Positions 1-6,634 of a DNA stretch of 7,284 nucleotides are shown here, in pieces. The position numbers were made by a program, and so were the translations under genes. Source of the stretch: an uncultured Rhizobiaceae group bacterium (GTDB lineage Bacteria > Pseudomonadota > Alphaproteobacteria > Rhizobiales > Rhizobiaceae); contig CALFBU010000092.1 in the NCBI GenBank assembly GCA_937951455.1, positions 1 through 7,284 on the forward strand, read 5' to 3'. The stretch's first letter is position 1. Every line of letters begins with the position of its first letter. The notes below the pieces were generated by a model, which saw nothing but the letters and a program-made list of their open reading frames with translations, had not been told where the DNA came from and made no database searches.

Positions 1-1391
1 GGCTCTTTAAGAGCTCTGATCATTGGTGTTTTTTCTAGTTCCGTGATGGAGTTTTCAAGAACGCTCAATGAATTATCGAGTGTTTTCTTGGTTACTTCAA
101 ATTCTTCAATATCGGCTTTGCCTGCTGCGCGAGTTTGCTGAACTTCGATAACCTGATTGGCAATCGGTACAAACTCTGCCTTGCCGCCATACAAGCCAAT
201 TTTTTCTTTGTCCGTTGTCAGTTGGCTTTTAAGTTGCGCCAAATAAGCAATCGATTGCGCGCTTAGTTTTAATTCAGTTTTCTTTTCAGAAATTTTTTCA
301 CGCAGGTTGACGATGTTCTCTTCGACCTCAGAAAGATTTAGCATTGAACGCTGAAACAATGTGCGCGTGATGACGCGGCGATTAAACTCGTTTTGCAGGC
401 GATTGCGCTCAGCGCGTCTGCTTTTTGCAGAACCGTATGAATTCAGTACAGACTGAAGCGCGCTGATTTCCTCCTTCACCAATGCCTGACGTGAAATATG
501 ATTTTCCGTTTCCTGATTGATCGTAACATTTGCAATTTGTGCAAGTGTCTCGGCACGCTCAAGTGATGAACGTCCTCTTGATGCCTTGTTCTCAGCATCA
601 GCCATTTTCTGTGTCACAAGATTGCGCTTAACCTGAAGTTCGCCGCGATCACGCTCTGCCTTGATTACAAGCTCATGGCCACGCTGCAATTGTAGCGGGC
701 TTGACCAATCACCGGATGTCAGGAAGTAGGCTATCATGATGCCGTAACTTACAAAAGCGATGAACAATGCTGAAAGAACGGTCAAGGCCAGGTTCTTGTA
801 AAGCATCGATAGGAGAGGGGTTAATCCTGGAATAAAATTAACCAGTGCAGAAACCATCCGAAGAACAAGGGGACGCTCGTCTTCTTCAAGGTTGTCTGCA
901 CTGGTATCTTCCACCTCCCCGTGGATCTTTGGGTCAACCGTTACATCTTCCGAACGGCGACCTTTATTGTTTTCATGCTGTGTTTGTGAGCGACTGTCAC
1001 GCACTTCAATGCCCAATGAATTGGCAATCTCTAATGGATTGTATGGCTCTGTAATAACCGATGCCACGCCTGGGAGAGCAGAGATGGATGGGCTAGATTG
1101 TGGACCAGCAAGAACTGTAATGTTTTCGATTGAATCCAGACGGGAGAGCGCCGGGATTGTTAGGCTCATCGCACCGTCTGCACGGTTATCAATAAGCAGG
1201 TGATCGAAGTCACCCGTTTTCAGAATTTCAATGGCTTCTGCAGCTGTGTTTGCAGAATGAATTTCCGAATTGCTTTGCATGCGAACCAATGCTGATGCAA
1301 TGCCGTGTGCTGCAGGCCCCATCACCATGATGCGGCTGCGTAGATTTTCCTGAACCGGTGCCTCGCCCGTATGCAGCAAAGTTGGCATCAT
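1..1391 (-). CDS. Membrane-anchored coiled-coil protein with N-terminal pseudo-receiver domain; Alg44/HlyD-like synthase partner (partial, 3' end off window)
   Basis: The frame is open from an ATG at 1391-1389 to the window edge (463 codons seen, C-terminus missing). Residues about 19-130 look like a response-regulator receiver fold: beta1 RIMVMG (20-25), beta3 LLIDNR with Asp68 at the phospho-acceptor position, beta4 ITVLAG (91-96), and VITEPYNPLEI (112-122) where receivers have Lys-Pro. The acidic pair after beta1 is absent (Gly-Pro) and the conserved Lys is Glu115, so it is probably a non-phosphorylated pseudo-receiver. An acidic linker (about 131-173), an amphipathic stretch (175-199) and one strong membrane span (about 200-224) follow. 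Residues about 232-460 are charged, helical and coiled-coil-like, probably periplasmic. This layout resembles Alg44 and HlyD-family membrane-fusion proteins, but no lipoyl or beta-barrel domain is visible because the gene is cut. The start overlaps the glycosyltransferase stop (ATGA), which suggests translational coupling; I see no strong Shine-Dalgarno sequence. A second ATG follows immediately at 1388-1386. The gene is certain; the function is inferred. Confidence 0.85.
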   Translation of the reverse strand, partial: MMPTLLHTGEAPVQENLRSRIMVMGPAAHGIASALVRMQSNSEIHSANTAAEAIEILKTGDFDHLLIDNRADGAMSLTIPALSRLDSIENITVLAGPQSSPSISALPGVASVITEPYNPLEIANSLGIEVRDSRSQTQHENNKGRRSEDVTVDPKIHGEVEDTSADNLEEDERPLVLRMVSALVNFIPGLTPLLSMLYKNLALTVLSALFIAFVSYGIMIAYFLTSGDWSSPLQLQRGHELVIKAERDRGELQVKRNLVTQKMADAENKASRGRSSLERAETLAQIANVTINQETENHISRQALVKEEISALQSVLNSYGSAKSRRAERNRLQNEFNRRVITRTLFQRSMLNLSEVEENIVNLREKISEKKTELKLSAQSIAYLAQLKSQLTTDKEKIGLYGGKAEFVPIANQVIEVQQTRAAGKADIEEFEVTKKTLDNSLSVLENSITELEKTPMIRALKE

Positions 1392-2620
1392 TTAGCCGCC
1401 GCCGCTTTTGCTTTTTGTGCTTTTTTCTTCTTTGCACCGCGGGTTTCCCAAGAGGTTGTGCCAAGCGTTGCAAGAGCAAGCGGGTTCAAGGTCAAATAAA
1501 CAACTGGGAAGATAAGCGCCATGGCCATAAACCAAATGCCGTCTGTGCGCGCCATCTCAGGCACTTTATGTTTGTTAAGCTCGTAGGCAATGCCAAAGCA
1601 TGCAGCCAGCAATGCGTGCAGCATCATTGGAATGATAAAGCCAAGGCGCATGAACTCAACAAAAAGAACCATTGGATAGAACAATAGTAACATGCCCATG
1701 GCGATGTAATGGATCGCGACATAGGTATTGAATTTGTTGATGTGCGGAATGGCAGTGATCAGATCAATCATGTTTGAACGTCTCCAGCGCAACTGCTGCG
1801 AGATGTAGTTAGCCATGGTTGCAGGTGCTTTTGTGTAGCACTGTGCATCAAAAGTCAGGCGTGTCTTGTAACCCTTTTCGACAAGCTTGCGTGTTAGAAA
1901 ACGGTCCTCGCCATATTTTACTTCATCACCAAGGAAACGACGATCAGCAACATCTTCATCCACTGCGATCAAAGCTTCACGCTTATAAATTGTGAGACAA
2001 CCTGATAGACACATGACGTGATCAAACGTGTTCTCGATATTTTTCAAGAACATGTAACCAACCCAGTATTTAACAGCTTGCATGCGTGTCAGCCAATTTT
2101 CATCAGCGTTCGATACGAATACACAACCGCCAACCGCATCAACGCCTGTTGTATGCATGTGCTTGACCATGTTGCGCATAGCGTTTCGCTCTACGATAAC
2201 GTCTGAGTCTACCGACATGATCAGGTCTGTGTTTACTTTAAGTACAGCACGCTTAATGCCAAGACGCTTGCCCATATTATGTGGGTTACGTGTCACTTGC
2301 ATCCATGGATGATTTTTTTGCGCGGTAAGAAGGTGTTCGTATGTATCGTCTGTTGAAACATCGTCAACAAAGATTACGTTCAATTTGTCTTTAGGGTAAT
2401 CAAGTTTGGCAAAGCTATCGGCTGTCTGAATAACGGTTGAACCTTCATTAAAGACAGGCGTAACAATCGTTACAGATGGCCACACATCAGGTTCCTGGCT
2501 GAAACCATCTTTCGTACGTTTATCCATCATACGAAGAATGCTCCCAAACAGATACCTGTTTGTGAAAATGATAAGCACCAGTATGGCAAAAAGCCACTCT
2601 ATGCCGTTTAAGTTAATCAT
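1388..2620 (-). CDS. Processive family-2 glycosyltransferase, inner-membrane polysaccharide synthase (HAS/NodC/Alg8-like)
   Basis: This 410-residue protein is predicted to polymerise a beta-linked glycan from nucleotide sugar and pass it through the inner membrane. It has an N-terminal membrane span (about 8-28) and a GT-A catalytic domain (about 48-285) with the full processive-synthase signature: DDVSTDDT (86-93), the metal-binding VDSD (137-140), SGCLT (206-210), the catalytic-base motif YGEDR (236-240) and QQLRW (275-279). Three further spans follow (about 300-325, 327-346, 361-385). A WETRG motif (391-395) resembles the C-terminal W-x-T-R element of hyaluronan and chitin synthases. The tail is Lys/Ala-rich (396-410). 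It is shorter than Alg8 (about 490 residues) and nearer hyaluronan synthase or NodC in size. The start is supported by a weak AAAGAGAA (plus positions 2626-2633) and a hydrophobic N-terminus directly after it. The next gene overlaps its stop, so the two are probably one operon. Family assignment is firm; donor sugar and product cannot be read from sequence. Confidence 0.93.
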   Translation of the reverse strand: MINLNGIEWLFAILVLIIFTNRYLFGSILRMMDKRTKDGFSQEPDVWPSVTIVTPVFNEGSTVIQTADSFAKLDYPKDKLNVIFVDDVSTDDTYEHLLTAQKNHPWMQVTRNPHNMGKRLGIKRAVLKVNTDLIMSVDSDVIVERNAMRNMVKHMHTTGVDAVGGCVFVSNADENWLTRMQAVKYWVGYMFLKNIENTFDHVMCLSGCLTIYKREALIAVDEDVADRRFLGDEVKYGEDRFLTRKLVEKGYKTRLTFDAQCYTKAPATMANYISQQLRWRRSNMIDLITAIPHINKFNTYVAIHYIAMGMLLLFYPMVLFVEFMRLGFIIPMMLHALLAACFGIAYELNKHKVPEMARTDGIWFMAMALIFPVVYLTLNPLALATLGTTSWETRGAKKKKAQKAKAAAAK

Positions 2621-2815
2621 GCTTATTCTCTTTATTATTATGCATGACTAAAATCGGTATTTATGCCCCGAATTTAGCGTCCCTGCATCAAACATATATG
2701 GGGGGTATAAAATCGCTCTTAAGATTCAAAGTTAACGCCGAGTTACTTTGAGGGTAGTTTCAAACAAGGTAAATGAATGGTTGATTCAGTGTCTAAAAGA
2801 CCAATGAAATCATAA

Positions 2816-2828
2816 GGTTATTTTAACC
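2816..2828. promoter_or_regulatory. Candidate operator: inverted repeat GGTTA-TTT-TAACC
   Basis: GGTTA (2816-2820) and TAACC (2824-2828) are a perfect 5-base inverted repeat around a 3-base AT centre, and a further TAACC half-site lies at 2837-2841. The position between two divergent promoters suits a shared regulator site. The stem is too short to be a terminator and has no U tract. Such a repeat can occur by chance in AT-rich sequence, and no known regulator's motif was recognised. Confidence 0.25.
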
Positions 2829-2892
2829 ACACCTGATAACCAAATCTTTTGATGTGTCCTGTAAAAGAGGTATCAAGGCGTACAGAGATACG

Positions 2893-2923
2893 TTGATTTA
2901 AGTCGCCAAAAAGAGCGTATAAT
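2893..2923 (+). promoter_or_regulatory. Sigma70-type promoter of the nucleotide-sugar dehydrogenase gene
   Basis: A perfect TATAAT (-10) lies at 2918-2923, with a TTGATT -35-like hexamer at 2893-2898. The 19-base spacer is longer than the ideal 17, which would weaken it or require an activator. Transcription would begin near 2930, giving a very short leader that contains the AGGGG ribosome site (2934-2938) six bases before the ATG. Confidence 0.5.
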
Positions 2924-2944
2924 AACAATGAGCAGGGGCAAAGC

Positions 2945-4294
2945 ATGAGCACATCAGTTGCGATTACTAAAAAATTCGAAGTCTTAGAAGCAGTTCGTCT
3001 TCCAAACCCAAAAGAATCAATTGTAGCCGTTTTAGGGCTTGGTTATGTAGGCCTGCCATTAATGGTTGGTTTTGCCGATGACCAAAGAACAATCGGCTTT
3101 GATGTCGATGCAGCCAAGATTGCTGATCTTAAAAACGGTAAAGACTCAACCGATATGACAACGGTTGAAGATCTCACTAAAGAGAATATGGAATTTACCT
3201 GTGACGTGAATGCACTTCACGAGGCAGATGTGATGATGGTTTGTGTGCCGACACCGGTGATGCAGGGCAATAAACCTGACTATCGCCCTGTCTTGGCGGC
3301 AAGTAGAACTATCGGTCAAAATATGAAGCGCGGTTGCGTTGTTGTTTATGAATCAACAGTCGATCCTGGCACGACAGAAAATAAATGCGTTCCAATTCTT
3401 GAAGAAGAATCCGGCATGCGCGAAGGCATCGATTTTTATGTAGGTTATTCTCCAGAACGCGTTTCACCAGGTGAGCATGCGCGTCGCGTAGGTGATATTG
3501 CAAAAATTGTTTCAGGTTCAACGCCAGAAGTCACAGATTACCTGGCTGAGCTTTATAGCCGCGTTGTGAAGGCAGGCTTGTTTAAAGCTGCATCCATTAA
3601 AGTAGCTGAAGCTGCAAAAATTCTTGAGAATACACAACGTGACGTGAACATCGCTCTCATCAATGAGATGATGCAATTGTTTGATGCCATGGATATCAAG
3701 GTGACAGACGTTGTCGCAGCTGCGGGTTCAAAGTGGAATTTCCATAAATATTTTCCGGGCCTTGTAGGCGGACATTGTATCTCGGTTGACCCTTTTTATC
3801 TTCTAAGCGCTGGTCGTGGACACGGCCTTGCGATGGATATGGTTGCATCAGCACGTCAGGTAAATGAGCGCACTGCGCATTATATTTCTGACAAGGTACA
3901 TGAGATGCTGGACCCAGAATCGCATAACCTGCAAGGCAAACGTGTTTTGGTTTTGGGCCGTGCCTTTAAAGACAATTGCCCGGACATTCGCAATTCAAAA
4001 TCCTTTGCGGTCATGGACAGTCTCTGGACACGTGGTGCGGATGTATTTTCTTATGATCCTGTTGCAGACGATGGCCACTTTGAAGGAGGTCGTGGTGCAA
4101 AGGTTATCCATTCAATTGAAGAAGAAGGCCCATATGATGCGGTTGTCGTAACAGCAAAGCACGATTGTTTTGTTGAGAAAATTGACCTCTTCAGGCTCGC
4201 CTCTGTTCTAGGTCGTGGCGCACCGATTGTTGACCTACGTGGTCTGTTTGATGAGAAGATGGCTAAGCTTCAGTTTAATTATTGGACACCATAA
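2945..4294 (+). CDS. Nucleotide-sugar dehydrogenase, WbpO/TviB type (UDP-N-acetylhexosamine 6-dehydrogenase family)
   Basis: This complete 449-residue cytosolic enzyme is predicted to oxidise C6 of a UDP-sugar in two NAD+-dependent steps, giving a uronic acid donor for polysaccharide synthesis. Its Rossmann motif GLGYVGLP is at 31-38. The YESTVDPGTT segment (135-144), the SIKVAEAAKILENTQRD helix (217-233, with catalytic Lys219), WNFHKYFPGLVGGHCISVDP (264-283, with nucleophile Cys278) and FKDNCPDIRNSK (341-352) are all present, so it should be active. These segments match the WbpO/TviB/VipA group, which makes UDP-GlcNAcA or UDP-GalNAcA, better than UDP-glucose dehydrogenase or GDP-mannose dehydrogenase AlgD. 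The exact substrate is an inference. About 26 residues precede the first beta strand, more than usual, but no alternative start exists before the Rossmann motif. AGGGG (2934-2938) supports this ATG. It diverges from the glycosyltransferase operon and is closed by a strong terminator. Confidence 0.95.
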   Translation: MSTSVAITKKFEVLEAVRLPNPKESIVAVLGLGYVGLPLMVGFADDQRTIGFDVDAAKIADLKNGKDSTDMTTVEDLTKENMEFTCDVNALHEADVMMVCVPTPVMQGNKPDYRPVLAASRTIGQNMKRGCVVVYESTVDPGTTENKCVPILEEESGMREGIDFYVGYSPERVSPGEHARRVGDIAKIVSGSTPEVTDYLAELYSRVVKAGLFKAASIKVAEAAKILENTQRDVNIALINEMMQLFDAMDIKVTDVVAAAGSKWNFHKYFPGLVGGHCISVDPFYLLSAGRGHGLAMDMVASARQVNERTAHYISDKVHEMLDPESHNLQGKRVLVLGRAFKDNCPDIRNSKSFAVMDSLWTRGADVFSYDPVADDGHFEGGRGAKVIHSIEEEGPYDAVVVTAKHDCFVEKIDLFRLASVLGRGAPIVDLRGLFDEKMAKLQFNYWTP

Positions 4295-4322
4295 TCTGAT
4301 TTGATTTTTAAGTTATTTTTCT

Positions 4323-4350
4323 AAGCCCGGCTAACAGTCGGGCTTTTTTT
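4323..4350 (+). terminator. Rho-independent terminator after the dehydrogenase gene
   Basis: AAGCCCGGCT (4323-4332) pairs with AGTCGGGCTT (4336-4345) around a 3-base AAC loop, giving a 10-base-pair stem with one G-U pair. The T run extends from the base of the stem through 4350. It begins 29 bases after the dehydrogenase stop and should separate that transcript from the RTX gene. Confidence 0.9.
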
Positions 4351-4507
4351 GGTTCTGTGATTTTTGTTGGTTAATCATTTCATAATTTCGAGTTTCAAAA
4401 GCCCTTAAAATTTGCGTGTGCAGATCAAACTTATCTTGAGTTCTTGCTGCTAGATATATCTTTGGAGTTTTTTATATTTACATCGTTAAGCCAGGGGGGC
4501 TGACATA

Positions 4508-6589
4508 ATGAGTAATACGTCGGATCAATATGAAACGGATTACCTTCACGGTGGTGACCAAATAATTATCGGGACTGAAAACGAAGATGTTTTGGGCGGC
4601 TTTACCGAAGATGACACGCTCGTAGGTCAGGGCAGTGACGACATTCTACGTGGTGATACAGATACCAGAAATCGAAATGATTTGAACAATTCCTTTGAGT
4701 TTCACGACGATTTCAATCGCGGAAGTTGGGGGCTCTTTGAAGAGGTTAATGGTTGGAAGCGTCCTGATGGCGCACCATTGATTGAACTTCAGCAATCAGG
4801 CACTGTCGGCACCGCTTCCGATGGTAATACTGTGCTTGAACTGGATTCAACTGCCAATTCCATTGTCTACCGCGATATTGAAGGTCTTGACCCAAATCTA
4901 ACCTATACAGTTTCTTTTGATTATTCCCCGCGTCCGGGAGTAAGCGAAGTCTCAAACGGGATTGAAGTCTATTGGGATGGTGTATTGATTTTTTCTGCAA
5001 CTGCGGAAGGCCGAGGTTTATCTGATTTTGATTGGACAACAATTGAAATCGAAGTACCTGTTGGTGCTGATGTTGGTCGTTTGGAGTTCAGAGCTACGGG
5101 AACATCCGATTCGCTTGGTATGACGATTGATAATGTTGGCGTTGTCGGTGTCGATGAAGGATTTAATCCCGCTACTGATGGTGGTGATGACCTTATTGAT
5201 GGTGGCGCAGGTGACGACGTTATTGAAGGTGGCGCTGGTAATGATGCCCTCATAGGTGGCGAAGGCGCTGACGAAATTGATGGCGGAACCGGTGAGGAAG
5301 ATATTGTCATCTATAAAGCGAGTGCTACTGGCGTAGTCGTCGACCTGTATTACGGTACTGGCCAAGGTGGTGATGCCGAAGGTGATACAATTGAAAACGT
5401 TGAGTTTATTCATGGCTCAACGCATGATGACGTACTTACAGGTAATGATAAGGATAACCGTATTGTGGGCCGCAATGGAGACGATCAATTATACGGTGGC
5501 GCTGGTGATGATACGCTATTGGGTGGTCGAGGTGCTGACCATCTTGATGGTGGTGCAGGTGACCGCGATGTGGCTGAATATGACTGGTCTACTGAAGGTG
5601 TGATTGTAAATCTTGAAACAGGCGTTGGATATGGCGGTTTCGCTGAAGGCGATACTCTGACAGGCATAGAATACATCTATGGTTCATATTACGATGATGT
5701 GTTGACTGGTGATGACAAGGTAAACCGTCTTGTCGGTGATGCAGGCGATGACATTCTTAATGGTGGCGCTGGCAATGACATCCTTGTGGGTGGCGAAGGT
5801 GCCGATCAGTTGAATGGTGGCTCTGGTTCTCGCGATGCAGCAGATTATGGTTCTGCAAGGAGTGGTGTTGTTGTTGATCTTGTAAATGGAGGAACTGGTG
5901 GCGAGGCTGCTGGTGATAGTTATAATGGTGTGGAGTTTGTTTATGGTTCAGATTTTGATGATGTTATCACTGGTGATTATGCTAACAACCGTCTGGTTGG
6001 TGCCGATGGTAACGACCAACTCTTTGGCGGTGAAGGCAAAGACTACCTGATTGGCGGTGAAGGCGCTGACCTTTTACATGGTGGTGCTGGCACAGGTGAT
6101 ACAGCTGTATATACAAATGCTACATCAGGGGTTGGGGTTGATCTGACCAATGGCGGCTATGCTGGTGAAGCTACAGGCGACACTTATGTTGATATTGAAT
6201 ATGTTGATGGTTCAGACTTTGACGATACGATTATCGGCGACGATGGTCAAAACCGTCTGATTGGGCAAGCAGGCAATGATACGATCGTTGGTGGCGCAGG
6301 CAATGATTACATCATCGGCATGCAAGACGATGACATTCTGACAGGTGGCATTGGTGATGATGTTTTCCTATATAAAAGTCTGTTTGGTAATGATGTCATT
6401 ACAGATTTTGAGGCCGGTATCGGGCGCACAGACCGCATCTGGCTAGATCTTGATGGCATAGAAGACATGAGTGATCTGACCATTACTGACACTGCAAATG
6501 GGGCACTCATTGAAGTTGGTGGATATGGCACGATCTTGCTTGAAAACGTAAATGCTGCTGACTTGGTTGCTGACGATTTTATTTTCTAG
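4508..6589 (+). CDS. Secreted RTX calcium-binding protein with lectin-like beta-sandwich domain and four tandem RTX modules
   Basis: This complete 693-residue acidic protein has no N-terminal signal peptide or membrane span, as expected for type I secretion. A short degenerate RTX stretch opens it (about 14-50). Residues about 62-215 look like a beta-sandwich often seen in marine RTX proteins, with GW (82-83), IELQQSG (92-98), SFDYSPRPG (136-144), IEVYWDGVLI (152-161) and FRATGTSDS (194-202); a carbohydrate-binding role is plausible but unproven. RTX nonapeptides (GGxGxDxLx) begin near 225, then four modules of about 89 residues run from 259 to about 613. Each contains a GVxVDL strand, a GDTxxxIEYxxGS element, DDVLTGDDxxNRLVG and nonapeptides. 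The C-terminal part has NDVITDFEAG (628-637) and ends DDFIF, typical of a type I secretion signal. No protease, lyase or epimerase domain is visible. AGGGGGG (4493-4499), eight bases before the ATG, sets the start. A strong terminator lies upstream, so it has its own promoter. No secretion ABC transporter is in the window. A calcium-dependent matrix or adhesin role for the nearby polysaccharide is inferred from context. Confidence 0.93.
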   Translation: MSNTSDQYETDYLHGGDQIIIGTENEDVLGGFTEDDTLVGQGSDDILRGDTDTRNRNDLNNSFEFHDDFNRGSWGLFEEVNGWKRPDGAPLIELQQSGTVGTASDGNTVLELDSTANSIVYRDIEGLDPNLTYTVSFDYSPRPGVSEVSNGIEVYWDGVLIFSATAEGRGLSDFDWTTIEIEVPVGADVGRLEFRATGTSDSLGMTIDNVGVVGVDEGFNPATDGGDDLIDGGAGDDVIEGGAGNDALIGGEGADEIDGGTGEEDIVIYKASATGVVVDLYYGTGQGGDAEGDTIENVEFIHGSTHDDVLTGNDKDNRIVGRNGDDQLYGGAGDDTLLGGRGADHLDGGAGDRDVAEYDWSTEGVIVNLETGVGYGGFAEGDTLTGIEYIYGSYYDDVLTGDDKVNRLVGDAGDDILNGGAGNDILVGGEGADQLNGGSGSRDAADYGSARSGVVVDLVNGGTGGEAAGDSYNGVEFVYGSDFDDVITGDYANNRLVGADGNDQLFGGEGKDYLIGGEGADLLHGGAGTGDTAVYTNATSGVGVDLTNGGYAGEATGDTYVDIEYVDGSDFDDTIIGDDGQNRLIGQAGNDTIVGGAGNDYIIGMQDDDILTGGIGDDVFLYKSLFGNDVITDFEAGIGRTDRIWLDLDGIEDMSDLTITDTANGALIEVGGYGTILLENVNAADLVADDFIF
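5282..6346 (+). repeat. Four tandem in-frame repeats of about 267 bases (89-residue RTX modules)
   Basis: Four units begin at about 5282, 5549, 5816 and 6080, giving spacings of 267, 267 and 264 bases. The aligned landmarks are YKASATGVVVDL, YDWSTEGVIVNL, YGSARSGVVVDL and YTNATSGVGVDL at residues 269, 358, 447 and 535. The protein repeats are clear, but the DNA copies have diverged, so duplication is not recent. The last unit decays into the C-terminal cap. Confidence 0.88.
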
Positions 6590-6609
6590 CCATACATATT
6601 AAATCCCCG

Positions 6610-6631
6610 CGATCAGACACAATTCTGATCG
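6610..6631. terminator. Hairpin between convergent genes, possible bidirectional terminator
   Basis: CGATCAGA (6610-6617) pairs perfectly with TCTGATCG (6624-6631) around a 6-base loop. It sits in the 45-base gap between the stops of the RTX gene and the convergent oxidoreductase gene. There is no clear T run on either side, so it may only protect the 3' ends or act weakly. Confidence 0.4.
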
Positions 6632-6634
6632 AAG

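Larger units (their letters stand above)
2621..2944. promoter_or_regulatory. Divergent intergenic regulatory region between synthase operon and dehydrogenase gene
   Basis: This 324-base AT-rich gap separates the minus-strand glycosyltransferase operon from the plus-strand dehydrogenase and must hold the promoters of both. The plus-strand promoter is recognisable and listed separately. On the minus strand I could not find a convincing -35/-10 pair at normal spacing; TTGATG, CATAAAT and TTTATACC elements occur at about 2650-2720 but are poorly spaced. Other visible elements are a G6 run beside TATAAA (2700-2711), the inverted repeat GGTTA-N3-TAACC (2816-2828), and a weak GTATC-N12-GATAC pair (2870-2891). 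No small gene with a good start and ribosome site was seen. Confidence 0.6.

Noticed and set aside
845..1203. Plus-strand frames of 69 and 103 codons
   Set aside because: Both lie antisense to the coherent receiver-like and linker coding sequence on the minus strand and have no ribosome site or recognisable protein.
1228..1479. An 83-codon minus-strand frame across the junction of the synthase and partner genes
   Set aside because: It overlaps both real genes in another frame, is rich in His/Arg/Lys of shadow type and shows no family resemblance.
2693..2711. CATATATG palindrome with G6 and TATAAA as a binding site
   Set aside because: The palindrome is short and AT-rich, has no second copy, and matches no regulator motif I know.
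2945..4294. Identification of the dehydrogenase as AlgD (GDP-mannose 6-dehydrogenase)
   Set aside because: The synteny suggests it, but the sequence has GLGYVGLP and the ENTQRDVN and FKDNCPDIRNSK segments of the WbpO/TviB group rather than the AlgD pattern.
4436..4462. TTGAGT-N15-TATCTT as a promoter for the RTX gene
   Set aside because: The spacer is short and the -10 match is poor. A promoter must lie between 4351 and 4507, but I cannot place it.
4493..4499. G6 run within the ribosome site of the RTX gene as a phase-variation switch
   Set aside because: Six bases is short for slippage, and a similar G6 run at 2700-2705 shows such runs occur elsewhere by chance.
4746..5676. Several minus-strand frames of 63-131 codons inside the RTX gene
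   Set aside because: They are antisense reflections of GGT/GAT-rich repeats, giving Ser/Pro/Thr-rich translations, and are not genes.
4508..6589. RTX protein as an AlgE-type mannuronan epimerase or a serralysin protease
   Set aside because: No zinc-protease HExxH motif and no epimerase parallel beta-helix catalytic module is visible; the non-RTX part is a short beta-sandwich-like domain.
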